Shown: positions 8,598 to 18,192, counted from the stretch's first letter. The stretch is 50,445 nt of DNA from CAZSRX01 sp964609675 [NCBI: uncultured Bacteroidota bacterium] (GCA_964609675.1 CAZSRX010000030.1:1-50445); one strand, 5' to 3'. Numbers and translations: made by a program. The notes: generated by a model not told the origin, from the letters alone.

Positions 8598-10999
8598 TCC
8601 TTCTTAATTTCCACAACCGTTACGCCGCTGTCGCCCTCACCCCATTGACCGAGACGGAAACTTTGCACGCGCTGATTGCTTTTAAGGTACTCCCCGATTT
8701 TCTTCCGCAGTATACCGGATCCTTTTCCGTGAACCAGCGTGACTTCCGGATAACCTAAAACATACGCGTCAGCAATGTATTCATGCGTTAACTCAATGGC
8801 TTCTTCAGCCGTGAGTCCCCGTAAATCCAGTTCTCTCGGCACCTGATCGCTGTCCCAATTTGTCGTACCGGTACGCTCCAACGGTTTTTCTTCACCGGTT
8901 TGAAGTGGCGCCGCGAGTTCTTTCATCCGTATTTTCATTTTAATAGAACCCAAGCCGACTTCTACCTGACCCGCGGAATCGGGAACACTCAGCACGGTGC
9001 CCTGCAGGTCTAGGGAAGGCACATACACGCGGTCGCCGGGCTGAACAGTATCTAAATAGTGAATATCAGCCTTTTTTTCTTCCATCGTCAAGGACCGGAT
9101 TTCACTCTGGGTTATCTGGTCTTCAGCCGTCAATTCTTTCTTAGCTTTTTTAATTAACTCTTTGTTCAGCGCATCCGTTTTAATTTCTTCAACCAACTTT
9201 TCTAATCGGGCATACGCTTCCCTGAAAAATTTCTCTTTTTCGTTAAGCATTTTTAATTTCAGCGACCGCTCCCTGGATTTAAATTCCTGCGCCCGCTCTT
9301 CGTATAATTGCTTCAGCCCTTCCAAACGGGAACGTTCCACATTCAGGGATTTAACGGACTCTTCCTGTTCGGTAATACGGTTTTGAAGGTCTTGTATCAG
9401 TCGGTCCAGCTGTTCCCCTGAAGCGCCCATAATCTTTCTGGCTTTTTCTATAATTTCGGTTTTTAATCCCATCCTTCGGGTAATCTCAAATGCATAGCTG
9501 CTTCCGGGAATGCCCGCAATGAACTGATAGGTGGGGGAGAGCGTGTCGTTATCAAAAGCCATCGATCCGTTAAGTACGCCCGGCGTATTGTGCGCGTAGG
9601 CCTTCAGTTCGCTGTGATGCGTTGTGACGATAACAAGACTGCGTTTTTCTCTTAAATAATCCATCACCGATATCGCGATGGCGCAACCCTCCCTGGGGTC
9701 GGTACCGCTGCCGATTTCATCCACCAATATCAGCGAGCCTTCTTCCGCGATGTTGACAATTTCGGCGAGGTTTTGCATATGCGAGGAAAATGTGGATAGG
9801 TCGTTTTCTATGGATTGTTCGTCTCCGATATCGGCCAGAATGTGTTTAAAAACACCAATATGCGACCCTTTATCGGCAGGAATGAGAAGCCCGCTCTGTG
9901 CCATGACGGCAAACAGGCCGATGGTTTTCAGCGCAACGGTTTTTCCTCCGGCATTCGGCCCGGTAATAATCAATATCCGGTTTGGATCCTGCGGCTTTCC
10001 CAACTCAAGATTCAAAGGTACAATAGGCTTTCGTTCGGCAAAAGGCTTGACGGATTCCTTGATTAGCAGCAGCGGATGCTTTCCGTTTTTTATCCGTACG
10101 TGGCCGCTGTCATTCAGATAAGGCTTGATTCCGTCAATCGAAACGGTAAAACGCGCTTTGACATAAAGAAACTCTAATCTTCCCAGTATATCCAGATCTT
10201 GAAATATGGTTTCCTTATGCTCCCGGATGGCCTGGGTCACTTCAGCGAGAATCCGTTCGATCTCGCGGGCTTCTTCATAAATCAGTTTTTTTAATTCGTT
10301 GTTCAGAGACAGGGTTTCCACTGGTTCGATAAAAACCGTCTGGCCGCTGGCGGATACGTCGTGTATAAAGCCTTTTATCTGATTTTTATACTCGTCTTTC
10401 ACCGGAAGCACCATGCGGCCTTCACGCAGCGTCACCATGGCTTCCTGCATGTATCCGGATTCGGTAAACTGCCGGGCTATCTGCTCGGTTTTTTTTCTGA
10501 TTTGTATCGTTTTAGCTTCCATATCCCGGCGTATCTGCCTCAGTTTAGGACTGGCATGATCGGCGACTTCTCCTTGTTCATCGATGGTTTTGCGGATGCG
10601 GTTTTCTATATCGGCGTAGCTGTGAAGGTTCTGCGCTTCGCACCGCAGATGCGGATACTTTTCGGCCCTGTTCATGATGTACGATTTGATTTTTCTGGAT
10701 ACTTCCAGTGTATGCAGCACTTTCATCAGTTCAGGCGGCAATAAAAACGCGCCTTCTATGCTTAATTTGGAATGCAGAGACCGTATATCTTGCAAACCTT
10801 CTATAGGGAAGGCGTCGTCGTATTTCAGCAAATCGTTCATTTCCTCGGCGATATCGAGTTCACTGCTTACCACGCTTAATTCCGTCTCCGGCCGCATCAG
10901 CCTGACCTTTTCCGCTGACATCTCGGTCAGACAGTAACCAAGAAGTATTTCCCTGACTTTATCAAATTCCAGCGTTCGAAGACAATAAAGATTATCCAT
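8594..10999 (-). CDS. mutS2: MutS2 family ATPase/Smr nuclease
   Basis: An 801-residue MutS2 protein. It has a MutS core and clamp region, an ATPase domain with Walker A GPNAGGKT near residue 350 and Walker B LILVDEIGSGTDP, a long coiled coil (about residues 520-640), a KOW-like segment (PGDRVYVPSLDLQGTV), and a C-terminal Smr domain with DLRGLTAEEA and HGKGSGILR. MutS2 (RqcU) suppresses recombination and, in Bacillus, acts on collided ribosomes; the mismatch-binding domain of MutS is absent, as expected. It is encoded one base after the M23 peptidase gene, so the pair is probably one operon. Confidence 0.95.
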   Translation of the reverse strand: MDNLYCLRTLEFDKVREILLGYCLTEMSAEKVRLMRPETELSVVSSELDIAEEMNDLLKYDDAFPIEGLQDIRSLHSKLSIEGAFLLPPELMKVLHTLEVSRKIKSYIMNRAEKYPHLRCEAQNLHSYADIENRIRKTIDEQGEVADHASPKLRQIRRDMEAKTIQIRKKTEQIARQFTESGYMQEAMVTLREGRMVLPVKDEYKNQIKGFIHDVSASGQTVFIEPVETLSLNNELKKLIYEEAREIERILAEVTQAIREHKETIFQDLDILGRLEFLYVKARFTVSIDGIKPYLNDSGHVRIKNGKHPLLLIKESVKPFAERKPIVPLNLELGKPQDPNRILIITGPNAGGKTVALKTIGLFAVMAQSGLLIPADKGSHIGVFKHILADIGDEQSIENDLSTFSSHMQNLAEIVNIAEEGSLILVDEIGSGTDPREGCAIAISVMDYLREKRSLVIVTTHHSELKAYAHNTPGVLNGSMAFDNDTLSPTYQFIAGIPGSSYAFEITRRMGLKTEIIEKARKIMGASGEQLDRLIQDLQNRITEQEESVKSLNVERSRLEGLKQLYEERAQEFKSRERSLKLKMLNEKEKFFREAYARLEKLVEEIKTDALNKELIKKAKKELTAEDQITQSEIRSLTMEEKKADIHYLDTVQPGDRVYVPSLDLQGTVLSVPDSAGQVEVGLGSIKMKIRMKELAAPLQTGEEKPLERTGTTNWDSDQVPRELDLRGLTAEEAIELTHEYIADAYVLGYPEVTLVHGKGSGILRKKIGEYLKSNQRVQSFRLGQWGEGDSGVTVVEIKKD

Positions 11000-11000
11000 A

Positions 11001-11720
11001 CTATTTAAAAACCGCCTTCTTCAGGTCCTTGTAAAAATTATAGGGTTCCGGCTTTCCCCCGGTTATTTGCAAAACCATCAGATGTAAATGGGTTGGCGAC
11101 CGTCTTTTAAAAGCATTAACGCCGGTTCGTCCTACCGTGGCTATTCTGGTGCCCGCTCCGATGATATCGCCAACCTTAACCAAAACGTCCCGATTATGCG
11201 CATAATAATAATAACGATTCTTAAGCTCATTATAAATCAATATATAATTGCCGCCTCGCAGCGTGTCTCCGCATCTCCAGTCATCCTTCACAGACAGAAC
11301 AATTCCGCCGGTCATCGCCAGTACATAAACCGGTTTAAACGTGTTATCATCCAAACAATCGAAGTCGGCATCCCGGATGAAAATATCATGAGCGGGATGA
11401 CCGCGATGATCATTGCCCTCGTTGAAATAATAGCCTCGGGGTTGAAAACCCGATCCATTAGCGCCAATATCCTGAATACCGTATCCCTCAAGGGGAAAGT
11501 AAACTATCGAATCCGTCGATACAGGCATTCTTGATTTAATGGTCCCGGTCAGTTGTTTTATTTGATTTGACGTTTCCATTCGATTGCTTGTACCATACAG
11601 TAAATGTAAGTACAAATTATTCCATTGTTCACATAGCGATAATAAGGTCGTATCTTCCTGTATGCAAAAAGAACCCGAGTCTATCGTTCCAATAACCAGT
11701 ATTGTACAAATGAGGTGCAT
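11001..11720 (-). CDS. M23 (LytM)-type peptidase
   Basis: A 239-residue protein with a short hydrophobic N-terminus (MHLICTILVIGTIDSG), probably a signal peptide or anchor. The C-terminal half is an M23 zinc-peptidase domain: HxxxD as HPAHD near residue 132 and HxH as THLHL near residue 211, with the usual G(G)xV, YYYAH and VGDxIxAGTxIATVGRTG strands between them. The zinc ligands H, D and H are all present, so it may be an active peptidoglycan endopeptidase. It starts the operon with mutS2 and is divergent from the response regulator. No clear ribosome binding site precedes the ATG. Confidence 0.82.
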   Translation of the reverse strand: MHLICTILVIGTIDSGSFCIQEDTTLLSLCEQWNNLYLHLLYGTSNRMETSNQIKQLTGTIKSRMPVSTDSIVYFPLEGYGIQDIGANGSGFQPRGYYFNEGNDHRGHPAHDIFIRDADFDCLDDNTFKPVYVLAMTGGIVLSVKDDWRCGDTLRGGNYILIYNELKNRYYYYAHNRDVLVKVGDIIGAGTRIATVGRTGVNAFKRRSPTHLHLMVLQITGGKPEPYNFYKDLKKAVFK

Positions 11721-11738
11721 GATAAAATTTAAGTGTTT

Positions 11739-11766
11739 TTAACATTACAAATATGTATATTATAAA
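11739..11766 (+). promoter_or_regulatory. Putative promoter of the response-regulator gene
   Basis: TTAACA (11739-11744) and TATAAA (11761-11766) are spaced 16 bp, 33 bp before the ATG at 11800. The 79-bp gap is very AT-rich and also holds the promoter of the divergent peptidase gene, so the assignment is tentative. Confidence 0.35.
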
Positions 11767-11799
11767 AAGAAAGTAAAAAATAACAAACTAATATTTAAA

Positions 11800-12306
11800 A
11801 TGTCAACAGACCATAAAAAAGTCAAAATCCTTTGTGTAGATGATGAACCGTTCATTTTATCATCCCTGAGCCGTATACTGCGCTCCGATTACGAAATTAT
11901 CCTCGCGGAGTCAGGGCCAAAGGCGCTGGATTTGCTTAAATCAAACGCAGATGTAGCCGTAGCAATCGTTGACCAACGTATGCCGGATATGAGCGGCGTT
12001 GAACTGCTTGAAAAGCTGACACAGGAATACCCGATGATCATAAAAATCGTTTTAACTGGTTATACGGACCTGGGCGCCCTCATCGATTCCGTAAATAAAG
12101 GTGAAATATTCCGTTATGTGCAGAAACCATGGGATACCGGAATTTTAAAATCAGCCATTGGCAGTGCTGTTAAACGTTATAACGATAATGCTCAAAGCGT
12201 TTTATTAAGAAATTCTTTAGCCGAAACCCAGGAAAAACTTAAAAAAGTCATTGATGAGTTACAATTCCTGAAATCGGTCCAGTCAAAAACCGACGGCTCT
12301 TCATAA
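11800..12306 (+). CDS. Stand-alone response regulator with coiled-coil tail
   Basis: A 168-residue protein with one receiver (REC) domain, about residues 8-125. The acidic pair is in CVDDEP (residues 14-19), the phospho-acceptor Asp is in AIVDQRMPDMSG, the switch Thr in VLTGYTD and the conserved Lys in VQKPWD. This VQKPWD/EL context is the RpfG/RpfY type. After residue 130 a heptad-like helix (LLRNSLAETQEKLKKVIDEL) follows and then a short polar end; there is no DNA-binding or HD-GYP output domain. It could be a signalling adaptor or a relay partner. No histidine kinase gene is in the window. Confidence 0.9.
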   Translation: MSTDHKKVKILCVDDEPFILSSLSRILRSDYEIILAESGPKALDLLKSNADVAVAIVDQRMPDMSGVELLEKLTQEYPMIIKIVLTGYTDLGALIDSVNKGEIFRYVQKPWDTGILKSAIGSAVKRYNDNAQSVLLRNSLAETQEKLKKVIDELQFLKSVQSKTDGSS

Positions 12307-12310
12307 ACGG

Positions 12311-13213
12311 TTATTTCTTATTCGAATTGTTAAATGCCTGAATGATGGCCGCAAATGCGGTGTCTTCCTTTACCGTATCATCAAGCCGGATTAATGTATT
12401 TCGATAATCAATAATTTTTTTATCACGTATAGTCATTTCAAGAATTCCAATATGCTGACCGTTACCGCCGGCCTGCAGAATCAGTGTCTCCCCTTGCCGG
12501 TAGGCGTTCTGTAATTCAATCTGGCTGTGACCCCCGATAATGAGGTTCACAAAGGGGTATTTTTGAGCCAGCGCAATGTCTTTTTCAAATCCGGCCTGTG
12601 AAAGTAAAATAATAAAATCGGGCGTTGGCTTCAGCGAATCAGTCAAGGCGGATAAATCTTCTTCAAAAGCCAGAGAAAGTTCATTTCGTTTCGGCGAATA
12701 TTCGAATGCGGCTTCCGGAGTATATCCGATAATTCCGAATGTAATTCCCGCAACGGTTTTGTGGATATATTTCCTGGTAAGAAACTGATTTTGAATTTTG
12801 ATGGATGAAGAAAGGAGCGGTAAATCGGATTCCAATATGTGTTTCCTGAAATACGTTTCACCGTTGGCAAATTCCTGATCGCCGATGTTAATCGCGTCAT
12901 ATTTCATTTTGCTGTACAAGGTCAGAAGTAAACTGTCCTGAGGCGGCCTGAAACCAAAGGCGTCCAGAATATCACCCGCATCAAATAACAATACATAAGG
13001 ATGATAATGCCTTACAGAGTCAATAATATGCTTACGCCGCGCGACCCCGCCGTATGATACCTCGTCGCAATCACATTGAGTCAGATTGCCGTTGGTGTTA
13101 TTGGTGTACAAAATAACTACCCGTTGCGATTCGGAGGTACAGGCATGATTAAAACCTAAAATGTTAATAAAAACAAAGCATAAAAGAACGCGATACATAT
13201 TATTAAAATCCAT
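12311..13213 (-). CDS. UshA-like metallophosphoesterase-fold protein with lost metal ligands
   Basis: A 300-residue exported protein (hydrophobic N-terminus ending near FNHAC, a weak lipobox) with the fold signature of the 5'-nucleotidase/UshA phosphoesterase domain but no C-terminal nucleotidase domain. The expected TNDxHG reads TNNTNG (Asn39, Asn41), GNHEF reads GDQEF (residues 111-115), LSHxG reads LSQAG and GGHSH reads GGHSQ. Only DAGD keeps its acids. A CDC motif follows at residues 47-49, before GGVARR. I infer that it is not a classical two-metal phosphatase; UshA-like (seleno)protein relatives with a cysteine or selenocysteine at this place come to mind, from memory. It converges with the response regulator, 4 bp apart. 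Confidence 0.72.
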   Translation of the reverse strand: MDFNNMYRVLLCFVFINILGFNHACTSESQRVVILYTNNTNGNLTQCDCDEVSYGGVARRKHIIDSVRHYHPYVLLFDAGDILDAFGFRPPQDSLLLTLYSKMKYDAINIGDQEFANGETYFRKHILESDLPLLSSSIKIQNQFLTRKYIHKTVAGITFGIIGYTPEAAFEYSPKRNELSLAFEEDLSALTDSLKPTPDFIILLSQAGFEKDIALAQKYPFVNLIIGGHSQIELQNAYRQGETLILQAGGNGQHIGILEMTIRDKKIIDYRNTLIRLDDTVKEDTAFAAIIQAFNNSNKK

Positions 13214-13270
13214 CGTTATTACATGATATCTTTAGCGTTTGCTGAATTATAAAAAAATAAAAGATAAAAA

Positions 13271-13298
13271 AAAAGCTCCGGTTTTACCCGGAGCTTTT
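13271..13298 (-). terminator. Rho-independent terminator of the Ig-like lipoprotein gene
   Basis: An 11-bp perfect stem (AAAAGCTCCGG with CCGGAGCTTTT) around a 6-base loop. On the minus strand it is followed by a run of T, 20 bp after the stop codon of the gene at 13318-15204. It has the classical intrinsic-terminator structure. Confidence 0.88.
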
Positions 13299-13317
13299 GC
13301 AGAAAACAATCTGAAAA

Positions 13318-15204
13318 TTAGAATGTCCAGCTGTTCGCGTTGGTATCCATTGTATTGCCGTTTACATCCGTAACATTGCTCACGGTGAGTACTTCGGTAG
13401 CCACTACAGAAGCGTCATCAACCGTAATGCGGACTTTATATCCGTTTCCGCCCGGTAAGGAATTATCATAGCCGATATAAACCACATCACGGATATTAGC
13501 CGGGTTACTGCCGCCGATGTTGGTAATGGAATAGTTACCGGTGGTTTCCGCGGATTCCCGATTTAAGGGTTCGCTGAAACGGATATAAATATAATCATAC
13601 GTCGTGGACCCGCCCGGATTTACGAGCGCCGCCTGATTAAGTGTCGGTCGCACGCGGTCATAAACTGTGATTTCCGAGCTGAACGGTCCGGGAACCAGAT
13701 TGGTGCTGATAGCGCGAATCTGATATTTAACGGCCTGGCCGAGTCTGGGGTTAACCGGATCGCCGTAAACCAGTTCATTCGTGTTTACAGTCACCACGGT
13801 ATCTAAACGACGGATGTTCGCGAGGAATTCAAAGGAACCGTTACCGATTTTTTTGTATAATTCAAAATATTTAACCGTAACGGCGCTTTCATCAATCGTC
13901 CAGCGCAGTTTGACGTTACCCCCGGTCCAATTGACTAAATTGGTCGGGTAGGTCAGAGTGTCCCGGGTCAAACCCGGAGCGGCCGGGGCGGTCGTGGGAC
14001 CGGAGGTTGTAAAATTCAACACTTCAAAATCACCGGTTACACCGGCATTGTTAACCACCGGATTATTGGCAGCATCAGTTATCTTTGCGGCGCCGATCGA
14101 TATGAAATTGTTAACCGTGTAACGGGCCGATTGGGTTAACCCGGCCGGTGTTATGGTTAATTGCGTAAACGTTTCGTTCCAGGCCGCTGTAAACGGAATA
14201 GCCGTGGCGACTTTTTTCATGCCCACATAGGTGACGACGATATCGTCAACAATCGTATTGTGTCCTTTGCCAAGGTCTGTACGCGTATACGGAGTCTGCT
14301 TGATCGGCTCGGTGAACGTGTAAACAATCGCCAGTCCAGTGGGGTTAATATCCTGATTGTTAATAGGAGAAATTACCGAAACAAACGGATTGATATTATC
14401 ATCGTACCTAAGCCGCAGTTGCTCGGCAACTACCTGAATGCGTAAATCCTGATTCTGGTTGCAGGTCAGAGAGAAATCCAGATCATCGCTCATCGTCCGG
14501 GCGGCATCCATAGCTTCAATGGTTACATCCATGCCGGCTTCAACATTATTGAAAGTATAAGCGCCGCTTGAATTGGTGGTGGTCTGAGCAATAAGGGCCC
14601 AGGTCCCTGTATAATTCAGATTTTTCTTTAAATAAACCGTCGCACCGGAAACCGGAACGTAATTCATATCTACCACCGTGCCGGTAATGGTTGTATTAAG
14701 CTTACCAACAAGCAATTCGCAGTTTGCCACTAACTGGTCTACGGGCGTATCCTGTCCATTGCCGCCATCGCCGCCGCCGCCGCTGTTATCGCCATCATTC
14801 AAATCCGTAAAAATCAGATCGACGGTAACATATTCATGGGAATTGTAGCGTAATAAAGGATCATTAACCGAATTGTTATAACTCGTAAAATCCATGATAA
14901 CCACATAGGAACCGGTATTAACACTGCCGCCGGGAGTGTCTAATCCGTTCACCGGAACATTTTTGAAAACAAACTCGCCAAAAGCGTCCGTAGTAACAAC
15001 CGTGCTGTTCTCGGCTATGGATACTTTAACACCCCTGACAGGCATGTTGGTGCAACGGTCGATAATACGTCCGGCTATGGTGCCTTTGGCGTTAATTTTG
15101 TCCGGACTTTCAAATCCGGCTGTGTTTTTTGTTTCACTGCAGCTCAAAAAAAGCGCCGCACTGAAGACAAAGGTCAAGGCAACTACTAGCAAATTTCGTT
15201 TCAT
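13318..15204 (-). CDS. Lipoprotein with carboxypeptidase-regulatory and Ig-like domains
   Basis: A 628-residue surface or periplasmic lipoprotein. The signal peptide ends in the lipobox LFLSC (Cys22). Next comes a CarboxypepD_reg-like domain (GTIAGRIIDRCTNMPVRGVKVSI...), a Gly-rich linker (SGGGGDGGNG, about residue 140), a second such domain (TGTVVDMNYVPVSGATVYL), a bacterial Ig/SbsA-type segment (NPFVSVISPINNQDINP), a fibronectin-III-like segment (RWTIDESAVTVKYFELYKK), and a last Ig-like segment (SEPLNRESAETTGNYSI). No catalytic motif is visible, so a structural or adhesive role is likely. It is monocistronic, with a good GGAGA site, its own promoter and terminator. Confidence 0.82.
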   Translation of the reverse strand: MKRNLLVVALTFVFSAALFLSCSETKNTAGFESPDKINAKGTIAGRIIDRCTNMPVRGVKVSIAENSTVVTTDAFGEFVFKNVPVNGLDTPGGSVNTGSYVVIMDFTSYNNSVNDPLLRYNSHEYVTVDLIFTDLNDGDNSGGGGDGGNGQDTPVDQLVANCELLVGKLNTTITGTVVDMNYVPVSGATVYLKKNLNYTGTWALIAQTTTNSSGAYTFNNVEAGMDVTIEAMDAARTMSDDLDFSLTCNQNQDLRIQVVAEQLRLRYDDNINPFVSVISPINNQDINPTGLAIVYTFTEPIKQTPYTRTDLGKGHNTIVDDIVVTYVGMKKVATAIPFTAAWNETFTQLTITPAGLTQSARYTVNNFISIGAAKITDAANNPVVNNAGVTGDFEVLNFTTSGPTTAPAAPGLTRDTLTYPTNLVNWTGGNVKLRWTIDESAVTVKYFELYKKIGNGSFEFLANIRRLDTVVTVNTNELVYGDPVNPRLGQAVKYQIRAISTNLVPGPFSSEITVYDRVRPTLNQAALVNPGGSTTYDYIYIRFSEPLNRESAETTGNYSITNIGGSNPANIRDVVYIGYDNSLPGGNGYKVRITVDDASVVATEVLTVSNVTDVNGNTMDTNANSWTF

Positions 15205-15253
15205 GCTGTTCTCCTTACTTGGTTAATGATTTGTTTAAAATCCTCTAAATTTA

Positions 15254-15282
15254 ATATTAGGTATATTTGAAAAAAAAGTCAA
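15254..15282 (-). promoter_or_regulatory. Promoter of the Ig-like lipoprotein gene
   Basis: On the minus strand TTGACT (15277-15282) and TAATAT (15254-15259) are spaced 17 bp, about 50 bp upstream of the ATG at 15204. The GGAGA ribosome site follows in the leader. Confidence 0.6.
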
Positions 15283-15294
15283 GTTTTTTCAGCT

Positions 15295-17940
15295 TTAACC
15301 GGACTTCAACATCTTTTTTAAATCCTGTAATTTGTTTAACGCTTCAATCGGTGTCATCATTTCTACATTGAGGCGATTCAGTTCACGTTTTATTTTTTCA
15401 CCTGTTCCGTCTTCGAAAAAGGTAAGTTGAACTGCCGGTAATTCCCCGTTCTTGCGCTCATCGGGATTTCTTTCTCTGTGGACGGATATATTATGGGATT
15501 CCAGGTTCTGCATAACTTCCTGGGCGCGCTGGATAACATGCGAAGGCAATCCGGCCAGCTTGGCTACTTCAATGCCGTAACTGTGGTCGCATCCGCCGGG
15601 CATTAGTTTTCTGACGAATACAATCTTGTCATTATATTTCTGTACTTCCATGTGGTAATTTTTAACTCTTTCCAGTATTTCTTCAGTTTCTGAAAGCTCA
15701 TGATAATGAGTTGCAAAAAGTGTTTTCGGCCTGACATCGGGATGGTTGTGCAAATACTCCACTACTGCCCAGGCAATAGAAAGTCCGTCAAACGTGCTGG
15801 TTCCCCTTCCTATTTCGTCCAGCAATATAAGACTTTTGGAGGTAGCATTATTCAAAATATTTGCGGTTTCGTTCATCTCAACTAAAAACGTGCTTTCACC
15901 GGCAAGCATGTTGTCTGAAGCGCCGACCCGTGTAAAAATCTTGTCCACGACGCCGATTTCAGCTTTCCGTGCCGGTACAAAACATCCGGATTGGGCCAAC
16001 AGAACAATAAGCCCCACCTGTCTCAGATAACAGCTTTTACCGGCCATGTTCGGACCCGTTATCAATAGAATCTGGTTATCGCGATTAATTAAAAGATCAT
16101 TGGGAATAAAAGGCTCGTCCGGAGACAGTAGTTTTTCTACCACCGGATGCCGGCCTTCGATAATATGTATTTGATCGGAATGGCTGACTTCCGGCTTCAC
16201 ATACTTGTTTGCAATGGCCGCCTGCGCAAAAGAAAGGTAACAATCCATTTCGGCAATCCGCGAGGCGTTTATTTGTATTTCTGCGGCAAATCCGGCTATT
16301 TTTTTTCGAAGTTCATCAAACAATTCCTGCTCCAGCTTGATGATTTTTTCTTCGGCGCTGAGCACCTGCTCCTCATATTCTTTCAGTTCCGGCGTGATGT
16401 ACCTTTCAGCATTCACCATAGTCTGTTTACGAATATAGTCATCGGGGACTTTATCTTTGTGTGCGTTCGTTATCTCAATATAATAACCGAAAACCTGATT
16501 ATACTGGATTTTCAGAGAATTAATGCCCGTACGCTCCCTCTCCCGATTCTGGATCTGGGCGATATAATTTTTTCCGTCAAAAGCAATATTTCGCAGACGG
16601 TCGAGTTCCTCATGATATCCCTTCCGTATTACTTCGCCGTCTTTTATCTGTACAGAAGGTTCTTCAACCAGCGCCCGGTCGATTTCATCAGTCAAATCCG
16701 TTAATAGCATCAGATTATCCTGGATGCTACGAAGGGCTGTCGATTCGGCTTTCTGCAATTCCGATTTTAAAAAAGGTACGCGGTCCAATGAATGTCCCAG
16801 CGCGCGCACTTCCCGCGGATTAGCCCTCATAGCGCACACTTTAGTAATAATCCGTTCCATATCGGAAATATCGTTCAGAATGTTTTCTGTTTTTTCCCTC
16901 AGCCGCGGGTTGTTTATAAGATTTTCTGTTGCGTCCAGCCTCAATCGTATCTTTTCCACATCGCTCAGCGGTCTTAAAAGCCATTGTTTCAGCATGCGCG
17001 CGCCCATCGGTGTCCGGGTATAATCTAAAATCTCAACCAGACCTCCGTAACTGACCGACGTTTTCCCGGTGCTGAGTATTTCAAGGTTTCTCAACGTAAT
17101 CGAATCCAGAAACATAAAGTCCGATTGCTGCATGACCGAAAGGCGGTTTATATGCGCAAGACTGAATCGCTGAGTCTCTTTAAGATAATGCAGCGTGGCG
17201 CCTGCAGCCGAAACAGCCAAATCCATATCCTGCAGGCCAAACCCCTTTAAAGAATGTGTGTTAAAATGCTGAATCAACTGGTCGTAGGCGTAACCATACT
17301 GAAACAACCAATCTTCTTGTCTCGAAACAACCACCGGCCAGTTTAGCGCCTTTACCATTTTTCCTGCCGATTCATATAACGATACCGGAACAATAATTTC
17401 CGAAGGAATATACATCTTTAAATAATCCAGCAGTTCTTTCTCGTTTAGTTCCCCGGCCAGAAAAAAACCGGTAGAAGCTTCTATAATGGCCGCTCCGAAC
17501 CGAATTCCATTATCCGATACACCGGATGTAAGGCCCATCATATAATTGCTGGTTTTGTGATCCAATATCTTATCCGAAATCACGGTACCCGGAGTAATAA
17601 TTTCGGTAACATCCCTGCGGACAATTCCTTTTGCCGTTTTCGGATCCTCAATCTGCTCGCAAACGGCTACGCGGTAACCGGCTTTGATTAATTTCGGCAA
17701 ATAATTATCCAAAGCGTGATAGGGAAACCCCGCAAGGGCAACATGAGCGGCTTTGCCATTGGCCCTTTTTGTCAGGGTAATGCCAAGCACCTTGTGAACC
17801 GTCCGGGCGTCCTCTTCAAAGGTTTCATAAAAATCGCCCATACGGTATAGCAAAATAACGTCCCGGTACTTTGACTTTATCTCAAAGTACTGCCGCATTA
17901 AAGGCGTGGAATCCGTTATTTCTTTTTTCGTTGCTTTCAC
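15295..17940 (-). CDS. mutS: DNA mismatch repair protein MutS
   Basis: An 881-residue MutS1 protein that recognises mismatches and small loops and recruits MutL. The N-terminal mismatch-binding motif is GDFYETFEEDA (Phe-x-Glu present); connector, lever and clamp regions follow. The ATPase domain has Walker A GPNMAGKS near residue 620, Walker B LILLDEIGRGTSTFDG and the signature H of TLFATHYHEL. The C-terminal tail is normal. The start codon is GTG. It is the last gene of the minus-strand run fmt, PBP1A, tusA-like, mutS, 6 bp after the tusA-like gene. MutL is not in the window. Confidence 0.96.
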   Translation of the reverse strand: MKATKKEITDSTPLMRQYFEIKSKYRDVILLYRMGDFYETFEEDARTVHKVLGITLTKRANGKAAHVALAGFPYHALDNYLPKLIKAGYRVAVCEQIEDPKTAKGIVRRDVTEIITPGTVISDKILDHKTSNYMMGLTSGVSDNGIRFGAAIIEASTGFFLAGELNEKELLDYLKMYIPSEIIVPVSLYESAGKMVKALNWPVVVSRQEDWLFQYGYAYDQLIQHFNTHSLKGFGLQDMDLAVSAAGATLHYLKETQRFSLAHINRLSVMQQSDFMFLDSITLRNLEILSTGKTSVSYGGLVEILDYTRTPMGARMLKQWLLRPLSDVEKIRLRLDATENLINNPRLREKTENILNDISDMERIITKVCAMRANPREVRALGHSLDRVPFLKSELQKAESTALRSIQDNLMLLTDLTDEIDRALVEEPSVQIKDGEVIRKGYHEELDRLRNIAFDGKNYIAQIQNRERERTGINSLKIQYNQVFGYYIEITNAHKDKVPDDYIRKQTMVNAERYITPELKEYEEQVLSAEEKIIKLEQELFDELRKKIAGFAAEIQINASRIAEMDCYLSFAQAAIANKYVKPEVSHSDQIHIIEGRHPVVEKLLSPDEPFIPNDLLINRDNQILLITGPNMAGKSCYLRQVGLIVLLAQSGCFVPARKAEIGVVDKIFTRVGASDNMLAGESTFLVEMNETANILNNATSKSLILLDEIGRGTSTFDGLSIAWAVVEYLHNHPDVRPKTLFATHYHELSETEEILERVKNYHMEVQKYNDKIVFVRKLMPGGCDHSYGIEVAKLAGLPSHVIQRAQEVMQNLESHNISVHRERNPDERKNGELPAVQLTFFEDGTGEKIKRELNRLNVEMMTPIEALNKLQDLKKMLKSG

Positions 17941-17946
17941 GGCGAT

Positions 17947-18192
17947 TTACTTTTTAATGTAAATACTGTCGTAACCTTCATGCGTGATGTATCCGAGATA
18001 TTCATAGCCCTTCTGCTGGCACCATTCAATCATATCCACCTTAGTACCTGCATCGGAAGCCAGCAATTCAAGGATCTGGCCTGCTGCTAGCCCCGCCATT
18101 CCTTTTTCCGTTTCTCTTAATGGTTCCGGACACGGTAATCCCCGGGCGTCAATCGTTTTATTGGCAGTAATTTTTCTTAATCCGCTTTTCAT
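17947..18192 (-). CDS. TusA-family sulfur-carrier-like protein
   Basis: An 81-residue protein with the TusA/SirA-like signature TIDARGLPCPEPLRETEKGM, whose cysteine (CPxP motif) would carry a persulfide. The rest matches the two-layer alpha/beta fold, ending in GYDSIYIKK. TusA proteins relay sulfur for tRNA thiolation, molybdenum cofactor synthesis or sulfur oxidation; which of these applies is not shown here. It lies between PBP1A (14 bp) and mutS (6 bp) and is probably co-transcribed with both. Confidence 0.85.
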   Translation of the reverse strand: MKSGLRKITANKTIDARGLPCPEPLRETEKGMAGLAAGQILELLASDAGTKVDMIEWCQQKGYEYLGYITHEGYDSIYIKK

